62,894 nucleotides of DNA from Micromonospora arida (lineage in GTDB: Bacteria; Actinomycetota; Actinomycetes; Mycobacteriales; Micromonosporaceae): positions 1-62,894 of the forward strand of contig NZ_QGSY01000274.1 of NCBI RefSeq assembly GCF_003857035.1, written 5' to 3'. The notes below the pieces were generated by a model, which saw only the letters and a program-made list of their open reading frames with translations, was not told where the DNA came from and made no database searches. The translations under genes were made by a program, and so were the position numbers. Positions 42,154 to 50,060 of the stretch are shown piece by piece; position 1 is the stretch's first letter; every line of letters starts with the position of its first letter.

Positions 42154-42230
42154 TGATCGACTCGGGTTCATTGATGTCGGGGTGTCGGGCCGCGTGGGAT
42201 AGCCCGATATCAGTGAACCCGAGTCGATCA
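42154..42230. repeat. Family B palindromic repeat, copy 2
   Basis: TGATCGACTCGGGTTCA and the rest of a 28-nt arm (42154-42181) pair with 42203-42230 with 26 of 28 matches around a 21-nt centre. It shares the arm sequence with copy 1 (29010-29087). It lies between the ends of thiC and the minus-strand membrane-protein gene. Confidence 0.8.
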
Positions 42231-42266
42231 AACGATCGGTCGGTGCGTCTGTGCGCTGCGTGGTGC

Positions 42267-42308
42267 GGGTCAGTCGAGGTGGGTCAGTCGCGGTGGGTCA
42301 GTCGCGGT
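42267..42308. repeat. 14-bp tandem repeat x3 at a gene end
   Basis: Three copies of GGGTCAGTCG-GGT-type units (42267, 42281, 42295). The last overlaps the stop codon of the minus-strand gene; each unit offers a TGA on the minus strand. Confidence 0.75.
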
Positions 42309-45300
42309 GGTGTCGACCGGTGGAGCGCAACGACCGGCGGCCGTTCTCCTGCTCAGGCTCGTTGTCCGACACCGGCTTGCTCAGACCGGCGACCCAGTCG
42401 ACGAATTCCTCGTCCTGGGACGCCAGCGGCTCCGCTTCATCCGACGTCTTCGGGCTCTCCTCGTCGGCGCGGGACCGGTTGCGGCGGAACAGCCCGCCGA
42501 GCCGCCCTCGCCGGGAGGGCTGCTCTGCCACCTTCGGGTGCGTCGGAGTTGCCGACGTGGCGTCGGTAGCCGCCACGTCGCCGGTGCCCCCGGTGGCGCC
42601 GTCGGTGGTGGTGCTGTCGGCGGCGGCACCGGAGGGCGCGCCCACCGTGCCTGGGAACTCCGGCCGGCCCGGGTGTTCGGCCGGGCCGGTCGTCTCGCCG
42701 GCTTCGGCCGGCGTTGTCCGTGCCGCCGGATTGTCCTGCGATCCCGCCGATCCGCGGCGCCGAGAGGTGTCGAACGCGTTCCAGGTGCCGGCCCGGCTCA
42801 GGTCCGGCAACGGTGCCCGATGCCGGGGCCTGGGGGTCGGCCCGGTCGGCTCGTCGGGCCTGCTCGACCCGTCCGATGCGGTTGCCTCCGGCTCGGAGGC
42901 CTGCGGTGGCACCGTCCACGTCGAGGTGACCGGCCAGGCCGACGGCGCGGGTGTCCACCGGTCCGTGTCCTGGTCACTGGCGTCGGGGGCCCCGAACAAC
43001 CCGGCAGTGGGAACGTCCTCGGCGGCGGGCTGCGCGCTGTCGGTGCCACGAGGCCCGGCTATTGCGGAATCGCTGGTCGCGTCGGCCGGCGCTGCCTTGC
43101 TGCCCGTGCCGGCCTTTGGGATGCGCGGGATGGCTTCCGCGCCAACCTGGCCGGCCGCGGTGGTCGGCGCCGCCGCGGCTCGCGTCGCGCCGGTTGCGGT
43201 GGCCGGTGCTGGTGTCGCCCCGGTCCCGGTGGCCGGGGTCTGTGTGGCGTCGGTTGGCGTGGTCGAGGACTCCGGGTTGGCGGACACCTGTGTCACGCCG
43301 GTTTCGGCGGTCGTCGAGGCGGCCGGTGCTCGCTTCGAGCCGGTGGCGGGGGTGGCAGATGCTCGCGTCGCGCCGGTAGCGGTGGCCGCTGCCGTGTCGG
43401 AGGCAGCAGCCGAGGCGACCTCGGAGGTCGAACTCGACCGCTCGCCCAGGCCTCCCCGGCTGGGCGCCGGAGTGTCGGTGGCCGCGTCGGAGGCGGTGCT
43501 GTCGGCGGACCTGCCCGGCCGGGTGCCCTTCGTGGCGCGGCCGGTGGTCGTCTCGCGGGTGGCCGTTGCGTCGGTGGTCGTCTCGCGAGTGGTCGTTTCG
43601 TTGGTGGTCGTCTCGCTGGTGGTTGCCGAACCGGCGGGGGACCTGTCGTCAGCCACGTCGGAGGCGGTGGTGTCCGGGTTGGCCTTCGACTTACGGCCGC
43701 GTCGCGGCTTGATCGTCAGCGGCGCCTCGGGCGCGCCGTGGGCGGTCGTGCCCGCGCTGCTCGCCTCCGTGCTCGTGCCTGACCCCGTGCCCGTCGAGGC
43801 CGTGGCGGCGGGACCGGGAGCGTCCGTGCCAGTCGGGGCTGTGCTGGTCGCCTCGATACCGCTGCCCGTACTGGTCGGGGTCGTACCGGTCCGGGCCGCG
43901 CTGGTCGGGACCGCGCTGGTCGGGGCTGCGCTGGTCGGGGCTGTGCTGGTCGGGGCTGCGCTGGTCGGGGCCGCGCTGGTCGTGCCGGAACCGGGTGCAC
44001 CCGTGCCGCTCGGGGTGGCGGCGGACCTGCGGGTGGTGCGCCCACCGGTCGGCCTGCCGCTGGTCGCCGTGCTGCCGCTCGTGTCCGTCGCGGTGCTGCC
44101 GGTCGCCTCGTCGACCGCTCGGCCGCTCGTCGGGGTCGCGGCGTCAGCGCGTCCGGACGTGGTGCCGGTCGCGGTGACGTTGCTGACGTCGGTGCCGGCC
44201 GAGGGCTCCGTCGTGGCCAGGACATCATCGTGGCGCTGGGGCGTCTGCCCTTCGGCGGTGAACTCACCGGTCGGCGCGGTCAGCCAGGCTGCGGGCTGAG
44301 TCGGGGTGGGAGCCGCAGTGGCGGGAGCCGGACCGTGCTGTCCGCTCGCTGTGGCCTCCGGCCAGTCCCAGTGGGCCGGGACGGTGCGTACGGCATCGGG
44401 GTCGCCCGTCGCCCTCGGACCCGCAACGACACCGGCAGGCTTCGTGCCGGTGGCCAGCTCGGCGTTGGTCGTCTCCGTGTCGCTGCGCTCGGCGCTGTCC
44501 CGGTCGTTCGCCGCGCTGTCCCGGTCCTTCGCCGCGCCGGGCAGCGCCGGGCCGGCGGGCAGCGGGCGCAGGATGGCGGTGGGCTCGATCGCCTGCGGAT
44601 CGGCGGTACGGGTGCCCGTCGGCCAGCGCAGCAGCGCGGCGGCGGCCGCGCCCAGCGCTCCGGCGAGGATCGCGATCAAAGAGCCGTAGTAGGGGGCGGT
44701 CTGGTAGCGGTCCACCGCGTCGCCCGGACCGGCGGTCAGGTAGGCGAACGCCACCAGCACCGGACCGGCCACCCCGGTGGCCCCGCTGACCAGTGGGGCC
44801 TGGCCCCGCCAGCGAGCCAGCCCGGCGGTCGCCGCGCCGGCCAGGAGCGCCACGATGGGCAGCAGGAGCAGCGCCAGCCGCTGTGCGGCGGCGTCGTCGA
44901 GCCAGCTCGGCTCCAGTACGCCGAGCCGGACGGTCGGCAGTGGGCCGGCCGTGCCGAGCGACGGTAGGACGGAGATCAGCGCCAGCAGCCAGACCGCGCC
45001 GGCCACAGCCGCCATGTTCCATCCCAGCTCGGGCCGGAACAGGACGGCGATCGCCGCGCCCGCCCCGATCACCGCACCGACCATGGCGCAGATGCCCACC
45101 GCCCAGACCGGGTCGACGGAGATCAGCTCCGCGGCACGGGCGGGCTGCATGCAGAGCGGGGCGATGACGGTGGCGCCGAGCGCCGCCGCACCGGCGACGG
45201 CCAACTGCCGGCCGGTGCTGGCCGCCGGAGCGTCGCGGCGAGCGAGGCGTCCGGTCAGGACCGCGCCGGCGACGGCTGCGTTCGCGGCGAACCAGCCCAC

Positions 45301-45462
45301 CCAGACGAGCTGGGCCGGCCACTGGTTGACGGTCGTACCGGTGAATGCGCCGGTCAGGCGGACGATGCCGAAACCGTACGCGACGCCGAGCTGGCCGGCT
45401 CCGGCCAGCACGCTCACCCCGAGCGCCGTGAGCAGCAGTCTGCCCCAGGTCCGAAAGGCCAT
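42298..45462 (-). CDS. Large polytopic membrane protein with low-complexity tail
   Basis: I do not recognise the family. The ATG at 45462 gives 1,054 residues, M-AFRTWGRLLLTALGVSVLAG at the N-terminus. About eight or nine hydrophobic helices span residues 5-300. The following 700 residues are Thr/Ala/Ser/Pro/Gly-rich, with pentapeptide repeats (TSAAP) and ETTT repeats. The last 60 residues are charged (RRNRSRADEESPKTSDEAE). A short TAACGT before the ATG would suit a leaderless message. Context gives no clue to function; a cell-envelope role is a guess. Confidence 0.75.
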   Translation of the reverse strand: MAFRTWGRLLLTALGVSVLAGAGQLGVAYGFGIVRLTGAFTGTTVNQWPAQLVWVGWFAANAAVAGAVLTGRLARRDAPAASTGRQLAVAGAAALGATVIAPLCMQPARAAELISVDPVWAVGICAMVGAVIGAGAAIAVLFRPELGWNMAAVAGAVWLLALISVLPSLGTAGPLPTVRLGVLEPSWLDDAAAQRLALLLLPIVALLAGAATAGLARWRGQAPLVSGATGVAGPVLVAFAYLTAGPGDAVDRYQTAPYYGSLIAILAGALGAAAAALLRWPTGTRTADPQAIEPTAILRPLPAGPALPGAAKDRDSAANDRDSAERSDTETTNAELATGTKPAGVVAGPRATGDPDAVRTVPAHWDWPEATASGQHGPAPATAAPTPTQPAAWLTAPTGEFTAEGQTPQRHDDVLATTEPSAGTDVSNVTATGTTSGRADAATPTSGRAVDEATGSTATDTSGSTATSGRPTGGRTTRRSAATPSGTGAPGSGTTSAAPTSAAPTSTAPTSAAPTSAVPTSAARTGTTPTSTGSGIEATSTAPTGTDAPGPAATASTGTGSGTSTEASSAGTTAHGAPEAPLTIKPRRGRKSKANPDTTASDVADDRSPAGSATTSETTTNETTTRETTTDATATRETTTGRATKGTRPGRSADSTASDAATDTPAPSRGGLGERSSSTSEVASAAASDTAAATATGATRASATPATGSKRAPAASTTAETGVTQVSANPESSTTPTDATQTPATGTGATPAPATATGATRAAAAPTTAAGQVGAEAIPRIPKAGTGSKAAPADATSDSAIAGPRGTDSAQPAAEDVPTAGLFGAPDASDQDTDRWTPAPSAWPVTSTWTVPPQASEPEATASDGSSRPDEPTGPTPRPRHRAPLPDLSRAGTWNAFDTSRRRGSAGSQDNPAARTTPAEAGETTGPAEHPGRPEFPGTVGAPSGAAADSTTTDGATGGTGDVAATDATSATPTHPKVAEQPSRRGRLGGLFRRNRSRADEESPKTSDEAEPLASQDEEFVDWVAGLSKPVSDNEPEQENGRRSLRSTGRHHRD
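43871..43982 (-). repeat. 15-bp minisatellite encoding Thr-Ser-Ala-Ala-Pro
   Basis: About 7.5 consecutive units of CTGGTCGGGGCTGCG (with a few substitutions) encode TSAAP-like pentapeptides in the tail of the membrane protein. The later units are nearly identical, which suggests recent slippage expansion. Confidence 0.8.
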
Positions 45463-45538
45463 GTCCGGCACGTTACGCACCTGGTACACCCGATCGCCAA
45501 CGGCGCGCCGCGCGGCACGCCGGTGGCCATCGGCGGGT

Positions 45539-45847
45539 CTACTTGAGTTCGACCAGCCGGGCCAGGTAAGTCGTATCTCCGACATTGGTCAGCATGTGCA
45601 CCGCGCCCGGGTCCCGATAGACCACTCCGCCGGTGGGCTCGTCGGCGTCGATCCGCGTGCCGTCGATCGTCTGTACGACGTTCTTGGCGCCCTCGATCGC
45701 CACCACCAGGTAGGGGTGGTCGTGCCGGTGCAGCGGTTGCCGCTCGCCGGGCTCAAGGCGGATGTGCCAGACCCGGACCCGGTCGTTCTCGTACACGATC
45801 TCCTGACCCACCGGTCCGAGTTCGGTTCCGTCGATCACGTCGGTCAT
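45539..45847 (-). CDS. Small cupin-domain protein
   Basis: A 102-residue single-domain cupin. The first motif reads LHRHDHPYLVVAIEG, giving three histidines for a metal site; the second reads GGVVYRDPGAVHMLTNVGD. It overlaps the upstream oxidoreductase by four bases (ATGA), so the two are coupled. It could be an oxygenase, isomerase or binding protein; the sequence does not decide. Confidence 0.85.
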   Translation of the reverse strand: MTDVIDGTELGPVGQEIVYENDRVRVWHIRLEPGERQPLHRHDHPYLVVAIEGAKNVVQTIDGTRIDADEPTGGVVYRDPGAVHMLTNVGDTTYLARLVELK

Positions 45848-46794
45848 CGTGCTCCGTCCAGTTGGGGCAGCACCTCGGCGGCGATCAGCTCGAGGTGGTC
45901 GAGATCATCGAAGTCGATCAGGCGCAGGTGGACCCGGGTGGTGCCGATCGCGGCGAACTCACCGAGCCGCTGCACGAGCTGCGCGGGGGAGCCGACCACC
46001 GGGTCCTCCGGTGGCAGAGCGCTCTTCTCGTGCAGGGGCGCGGCCCGACGCTGGGCCTCCGCGTCGGTCCGGCCGATGGCGACGACGACCCCGGCGGACA
46101 GCACCAACGGGGCGCGCCCGGACTCCGTCCGCCCGGTGCGCTCACACGTCTCGCGCACCCGGTCGTACGCCTCGGCGGTGGCGGCCACGGACTTGAACGG
46201 CATGTTGAACTCGTCGGCGTACCGGGCGGCCAGTTCGGGTGTGCGCTTGGGGCCACGCCCGCCCACGATGATCGGCGGGCCGGGTACCTGCACCGGCTTG
46301 GGCAGGGCGGGAGCGTCCACCAGGCGGTAGTGGTCGCCGGTGAAGCTGTAGGTCTCGCCGGGCGGGGTTCCCCACAATCCGGTGATCACCTCAAGCTGCT
46401 CGGCCAGCCGGTCGAAGCGCTCGCCGACCGACGGGAACGGGATTCCGTACGAGGTGTGCTCGCGCTCGTACCAGCCGGCGCCGATGCCCAGGTCGACCCG
46501 GCCGCCGCTCATCTGGTCGACCTGCGCGACCATCACCGCGAGGGGGCCGGGCAGGCGGAACGTGGCCGACGTCACCAGGGTGCCGAGTCGGATCCGCTCG
46601 GTTTCCCGGGCCAGCGCGGCGAGGGTCAGCCAGGCGTCCGTGGGGCCGGGCAGGCCCGGGTCGGCGCCCATCGACTGGTAGTGGTCGGCGCGGAGGAAGC
46701 CCTCGTAGCCGCAGGCCTCGACCAGCCGGGCGAACCGGAGCTGGGTGTCGTAGCTGGCGCCACGGTTCGGCTCGGTGAAGACCGACACCCGCAT
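45844..46794 (-). CDS. LLM-class (luciferase-like) flavin/F420 oxidoreductase
   Basis: A 316-residue TIM-barrel protein of the bacterial luciferase-like superfamily. MRVSVFTEPNRGASYDTQLR at the start, ETERIRLGTLVTSATFRLPG and GGRVDLGIGAGWYEREHTSYG (substrate and cofactor pocket) are visible. The family uses FMN (SsuD, alkanesulfonate monooxygenase) or coenzyme F420. Many actinobacterial members are F420-dependent, and I cannot tell which applies. It is in an operon with an ABC-importer ATPase (2 bp gap) and the cupin. Confidence 0.88.
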   Translation of the reverse strand: MRVSVFTEPNRGASYDTQLRFARLVEACGYEGFLRADHYQSMGADPGLPGPTDAWLTLAALARETERIRLGTLVTSATFRLPGPLAVMVAQVDQMSGGRVDLGIGAGWYEREHTSYGIPFPSVGERFDRLAEQLEVITGLWGTPPGETYSFTGDHYRLVDAPALPKPVQVPGPPIIVGGRGPKRTPELAARYADEFNMPFKSVAATAEAYDRVRETCERTGRTESGRAPLVLSAGVVVAIGRTDAEAQRRAAPLHEKSALPPEDPVVGSPAQLVQRLGEFAAIGTTRVHLRLIDFDDLDHLELIAAEVLPQLDGAR

Positions 46795-46796
46795 GG

Positions 46797-47582
46797 TCAG
46801 TGTCCTTCCGCGCCGGCGGTGGCCGGCTGTTCGCGTTCCATCAGCAGTTCGTGCAGGTCGGCACTGACCTGGGCGACGTCGGCCAGGTGTGCGTTGCGGC
46901 CCAGGGTGCGGGGCCGGGGGATGGCCACGTCGACGACCTTGCGGATCCGGCCGGGGCGGGGGCTCAGCACGACCACCCGGTCGGCGAGCAGCACCGCCTC
47001 GTCGATCGAGTGGGTGACGAAGACGATGGTCGGCTTGTTCTCCATGTGCACCCGCTGGAGTTCGCCGGAAAGTTCCTCGCGGGTGAGCGCGTCCAGCGCG
47101 GAGAACGGCTCGTCCATCAGCATCACCCGGGGCTCACCGATCAGCGACCGGCACAGCGACACCCGCTGCTGCATGCCGCCGGAGAGCTCGTGGGGCAGCC
47201 GCTTCTCGAAGCCGGCCAACCCGGCGACGTCGAGCAGTTGCTGGGCCCGCTCCCGGTGCTTGGCGCGGCTCCAGCCGAAGATCTCCACGGGCAGCAGGAC
47301 GTTGTCCAGCACGGTGCGCCAGGGCAGCAGCGCCGGCTTCTGGAACAGCATGGCGATGTCCTGGCGGGGGCGGGTGATCGGCGTACCGGCGACGGTGATC
47401 TCGCCGGCGCTCAGCGGGAGCAGCCCGGCGATCAGCCGCAGCAGTGTGGACTTGCCGCAGCCGGAGCGGCCGAGCACGGCGACGAACTCGCCCTCGGCCA
47501 CGTCGAGGTTGATGCCGCGCAGCGCCTCCACCCGGCCGGATCGGCCCTCGAAAGTGCGGGACACCCCGGACAGTCGGATCAT
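46797..47582 (-). CDS. ABC importer ATPase, nitrate/sulfonate/HMP type
   Basis: The protein has 261 residues from ATG 47582 with a GGAGG site 9 bases upstream. Walker A is GRSGCGKST, the Q-loop lies in LFQKPALLPW, the signature is LSGGMQQR and Walker B is VMLMDEPFSALD, followed by THSIDEA. The FALL-W pattern and the short C-terminus are typical of SsuB/TauB/ThiZ. It is divergent from the binding-protein and permease genes that presumably complete the importer. Confidence 0.92.
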   Translation of the reverse strand: MIRLSGVSRTFEGRSGRVEALRGINLDVAEGEFVAVLGRSGCGKSTLLRLIAGLLPLSAGEITVAGTPITRPRQDIAMLFQKPALLPWRTVLDNVLLPVEIFGWSRAKHRERAQQLLDVAGLAGFEKRLPHELSGGMQQRVSLCRSLIGEPRVMLMDEPFSALDALTREELSGELQRVHMENKPTIVFVTHSIDEAVLLADRVVVLSPRPGRIRKVVDVAIPRPRTLGRNAHLADVAQVSADLHELLMEREQPATAGAEGH

Positions 47583-47852
47583 CTCCGGCGCACCTCCGCT
47601 GAGTGGACGGTCAGGAATCCGACAAAGGCTAACCGCTCCGTTGAGGTATGGCACCGGCTGGGGTGGTCGTCAGGTTGTATCCGTTCCGCAACCCGATACG
47701 CCTGGCGTCGCAACTGTGGGTTTCTCGTACGCTGTGCCCGCGAAGAGTCCCCCCACGACGGCGGCGTCCGGCTTCCACCCCTCCCGCCGGCCCGTCACGA
47801 CAACCCCCTCCGGTGGCCTGTCGGCCCCGGTCGGAAAGGACATGGTGCACTG

Positions 47853-48884
47853 ATGAGAAGGCTGACCCGTACGGTCGCTACGGCCGCGCTGGCCACCGCC
47901 CTCGCCCTTGTCTCCGCCTGCAGCAGCGGGTCGGATTCGGCCGACGATGCCAAGGGCGGCGACGGCAAGACGCTGGAGAAGGTGACCTACCTCACCTCGT
48001 TCGGTAACTTCGGCCGTGACTCCTACGCCTGGGTGGCGAAGGACAAGGGCTTCTTCAAGGAAGCCGGCTTCGACGTCGAGATCAAGGCTGGTCAGGGCAC
48101 CGGTGGCGTGATCCAGACCGTCGTCGGTGGTCAGGCCGACTTCGGCCCGATCGACCTCACCGGCGGCCTGCTCCAGCTCGGCAACGGCCAGGCCAAGGAC
48201 TTCACCGCGGTGGCCGCGATCCAGCAGCGCACCATGGCGGGTGTCGCCACGGTCGAGGGCAAGAACATCAGCTCCCCGAAGGACCTGGAGGGCAAGAAGC
48301 TCGCCGACACCCCCGGGTCCGTGGTCCGCAACCTCTTCCCGACGTACGCCCGGCTCGCCGGGGTGGACGCGACCAAGGTGACCTGGGTCAACGGTGAGGC
48401 GCAGAACCTGATCGGCACGCTGGCCTCCGGCTCGGTGGACGGCATCGGTCAGTTCGTCGTCGGTCAGCCGACCATCGAGGCGGTGGCCAAGAAGAAGGCC
48501 GTCATGCTGCCGTACAGCAACGTGATGCAGGACCTCTACGGCAACGTGCTGATCACCTCCTCCAAGATCGCCAAGGAGAAGCCCGAGATGGTGAAGAAGT
48601 TCACCGCGGCGCTGCTCAAGGGCCTGGAGTACAGCCTGGCGAACTCGAAGGAGGCCGCCGACATCCTGAAGAAGAACGTCGACGCCACCAACCCGGTCTC
48701 CGCCGCCGCCGAGCTGGAGCTGATGGCCGCGTACGTCCGTTCCGGCAACACCGGCACCGCGATCGGCACCCTGGACAGCGGTCGGGTCGCCAAGAGCATC
48801 GCCATCCTGCAGGGCGCCGGCGCGCTGAAGCAGAACATCACCCCCGAGCAGATCATCGACTTCAGCCTCGCGCCGAAGGCCTGA
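47853..48884 (+). CDS. Substrate-binding lipoprotein, NMT1/SsuA/ThiY type
   Basis: A 343-residue periplasmic-binding protein. The signal peptide ends with a lipobox (ALVSACSS, Cys23), so it is membrane-anchored. VTYLTSFGNFGRDSYAWVA, FFKEAGFDVEI and GGQADFGPIDLTGGLLQL match the NMT1/THI5-like family, which binds aromatic, sulfonate or pyrimidine compounds. It is followed by the permease gene. It lies 6 kb after the thi operon, but no TPP riboswitch is present upstream. Confidence 0.9.
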   Translation: MRRLTRTVATAALATALALVSACSSGSDSADDAKGGDGKTLEKVTYLTSFGNFGRDSYAWVAKDKGFFKEAGFDVEIKAGQGTGGVIQTVVGGQADFGPIDLTGGLLQLGNGQAKDFTAVAAIQQRTMAGVATVEGKNISSPKDLEGKKLADTPGSVVRNLFPTYARLAGVDATKVTWVNGEAQNLIGTLASGSVDGIGQFVVGQPTIEAVAKKKAVMLPYSNVMQDLYGNVLITSSKIAKEKPEMVKKFTAALLKGLEYSLANSKEAADILKKNVDATNPVSAAAELELMAAYVRSGNTGTAIGTLDSGRVAKSIAILQGAGALKQNITPEQIIDFSLAPKA

Positions 48885-48987
48885 TCGTCCGGTCGTCATC
48901 AGGGGGTACGTCCCGCCGATCCCGGTGGGGCGTACCCCCGTCGCTCGTCGGCCCCCGGCGGGCCGTGGGATTTCGAGGAGGACAGAG

Positions 48988-49845
48988 ATGACCGACGTCC
49001 GGTCAGCGGACCCGGCGGTGGCGGAACCCCCGCCCCCGAGTGCCAGCCCCGAAGCGGGGCGCGCGGGTCGAGGTGCCGGTCTTCGGGCCGGGGCCGACGC
49101 CGTGCTGCCCGCGGTCGGGATCCTGGTCGCGCTGGCGGCGTGGTGGCTGATCGCCCGGCTGGAACTGGTCCACCCTTTCGCCCTGCCGCCGCCCGGCGAC
49201 GTGTTCAGCGCGTTCGTCGACAAGCCCGCCCAGATGCTGGAGCACACCTGGGACACCACGCTGGAGATCCTGACCGGCTTCGCCCTCTCGGTGGCCGCCG
49301 GTGTGCTGATCGGGCTCTCGCTGGCCAGTTCCCGCACCGTGGAGCGGATGTTCACGCCGCTGCTGGTCGCGGTGAACGCGGTGCCGAAGATCACGCTGGG
49401 TCCGCTGCTGGTGGTGGCGCTCGGCTGGGGCCAGAAGCCGATCCTGACCATGGTGTTCCTGCTCTGCTTCTTCCCGATCGTGCTGTCCACCGCGACCGGG
49501 TTGACCACCACGCCGGCCGACCTGGCCGAGCTGGTGCGTTCCTGGAACGCCTCCCGCTGGCAGGCGTTCCGCAAGGTGCGCTTCCCGGCCGCGCTGCCGC
49601 AGATCTTCGTCGGGCTCAAGGTGGCCATGCCACTGGCCGCGATCGGTGCGGTGATCGGTGAGTTCCAGGCCGGCGAGAGCGGCCTCGGCTACGTCATCAC
49701 GCAGTACGCCGGCATCGGCGACGCCGCCACCGCCTGGGCGGCGATCATGCTGGTGGCGCTGGTGAGCATCCTGCTCTACTCGGCGCTCCTGCTGATCGAG
49801 CGGTTCGCCCTCCCCTGGGTCCGAGAAACCACCAGCAGCCGCTAA
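48988..49845 (+). CDS. ABC importer permease, SsuC/TauC/ThiX type
   Basis: The protein has 285 residues from ATG 48988, with GAGGAGG 7 bases upstream. Six helices are expected; the EAA loop reads FRKVRFPAALPQIFVGLKVA. A 50-residue charged N-terminus precedes the first helix. It pairs with the preceding binding protein and the divergent ATPase. A clear intrinsic terminator follows. Confidence 0.92.
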   Translation: MTDVRSADPAVAEPPPPSASPEAGRAGRGAGLRAGADAVLPAVGILVALAAWWLIARLELVHPFALPPPGDVFSAFVDKPAQMLEHTWDTTLEILTGFALSVAAGVLIGLSLASSRTVERMFTPLLVAVNAVPKITLGPLLVVALGWGQKPILTMVFLLCFFPIVLSTATGLTTTPADLAELVRSWNASRWQAFRKVRFPAALPQIFVGLKVAMPLAAIGAVIGEFQAGESGLGYVITQYAGIGDAATAWAAIMLVALVSILLYSALLLIERFALPWVRETTSSR

Positions 49846-49877
49846 CCCCACAAAAGAGATCAACCACAAGAAACGTG

Positions 49878-49911
49878 AAGGGCCGGCCTCCACATGGAGG
49901 CCGGCCCTTTT
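49878..49911 (+). terminator. Intrinsic terminator after the permease gene
   Basis: A perfect 14-bp stem (49878-49891 with 49896-49909) with loop ACAU runs directly into TTTT. This is the clearest rho-independent terminator in the window. Confidence 0.92.
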
Positions 49912-49932
49912 CATCGACGCTGCCGGCGCAAA

Positions 49933-50004
49933 GGGTGTGGCCGACCGTGCCCGGCGGAGGGATCAAGCCTGACCGCCCGGAGCCGGGCACGGTCGGCCAC
50001 ACCC
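49933..50004. repeat. Family C palindromic repeat, copy 2
   Basis: A perfect 23-bp inverted repeat (49933-49955 with 49982-50004) surrounds GGGATCAAGCCTGACCGCCC, as in copy 1 (39465-39538). It lies between convergent genes, after the permease terminator. Confidence 0.9.
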
Positions 50005-50060
50005 CACCCGGCACCCCGACGAACCCGCCGGACCGGCGAGCTACACGAGGCCCAGAAGCG

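Noticed and set aside
43871..43982. Possible CRISPR-like array
   Set aside because: Units are only 15 bp, directly adjacent with no spacers, and encode TSAAP repeats within a gene.
47583..47852. Possible TPP riboswitch before the NMT1-type binding protein
   Set aside because: Neither the CTGAGA nor the CCTGAT-GGGTAATGCC element of a THI box is present.
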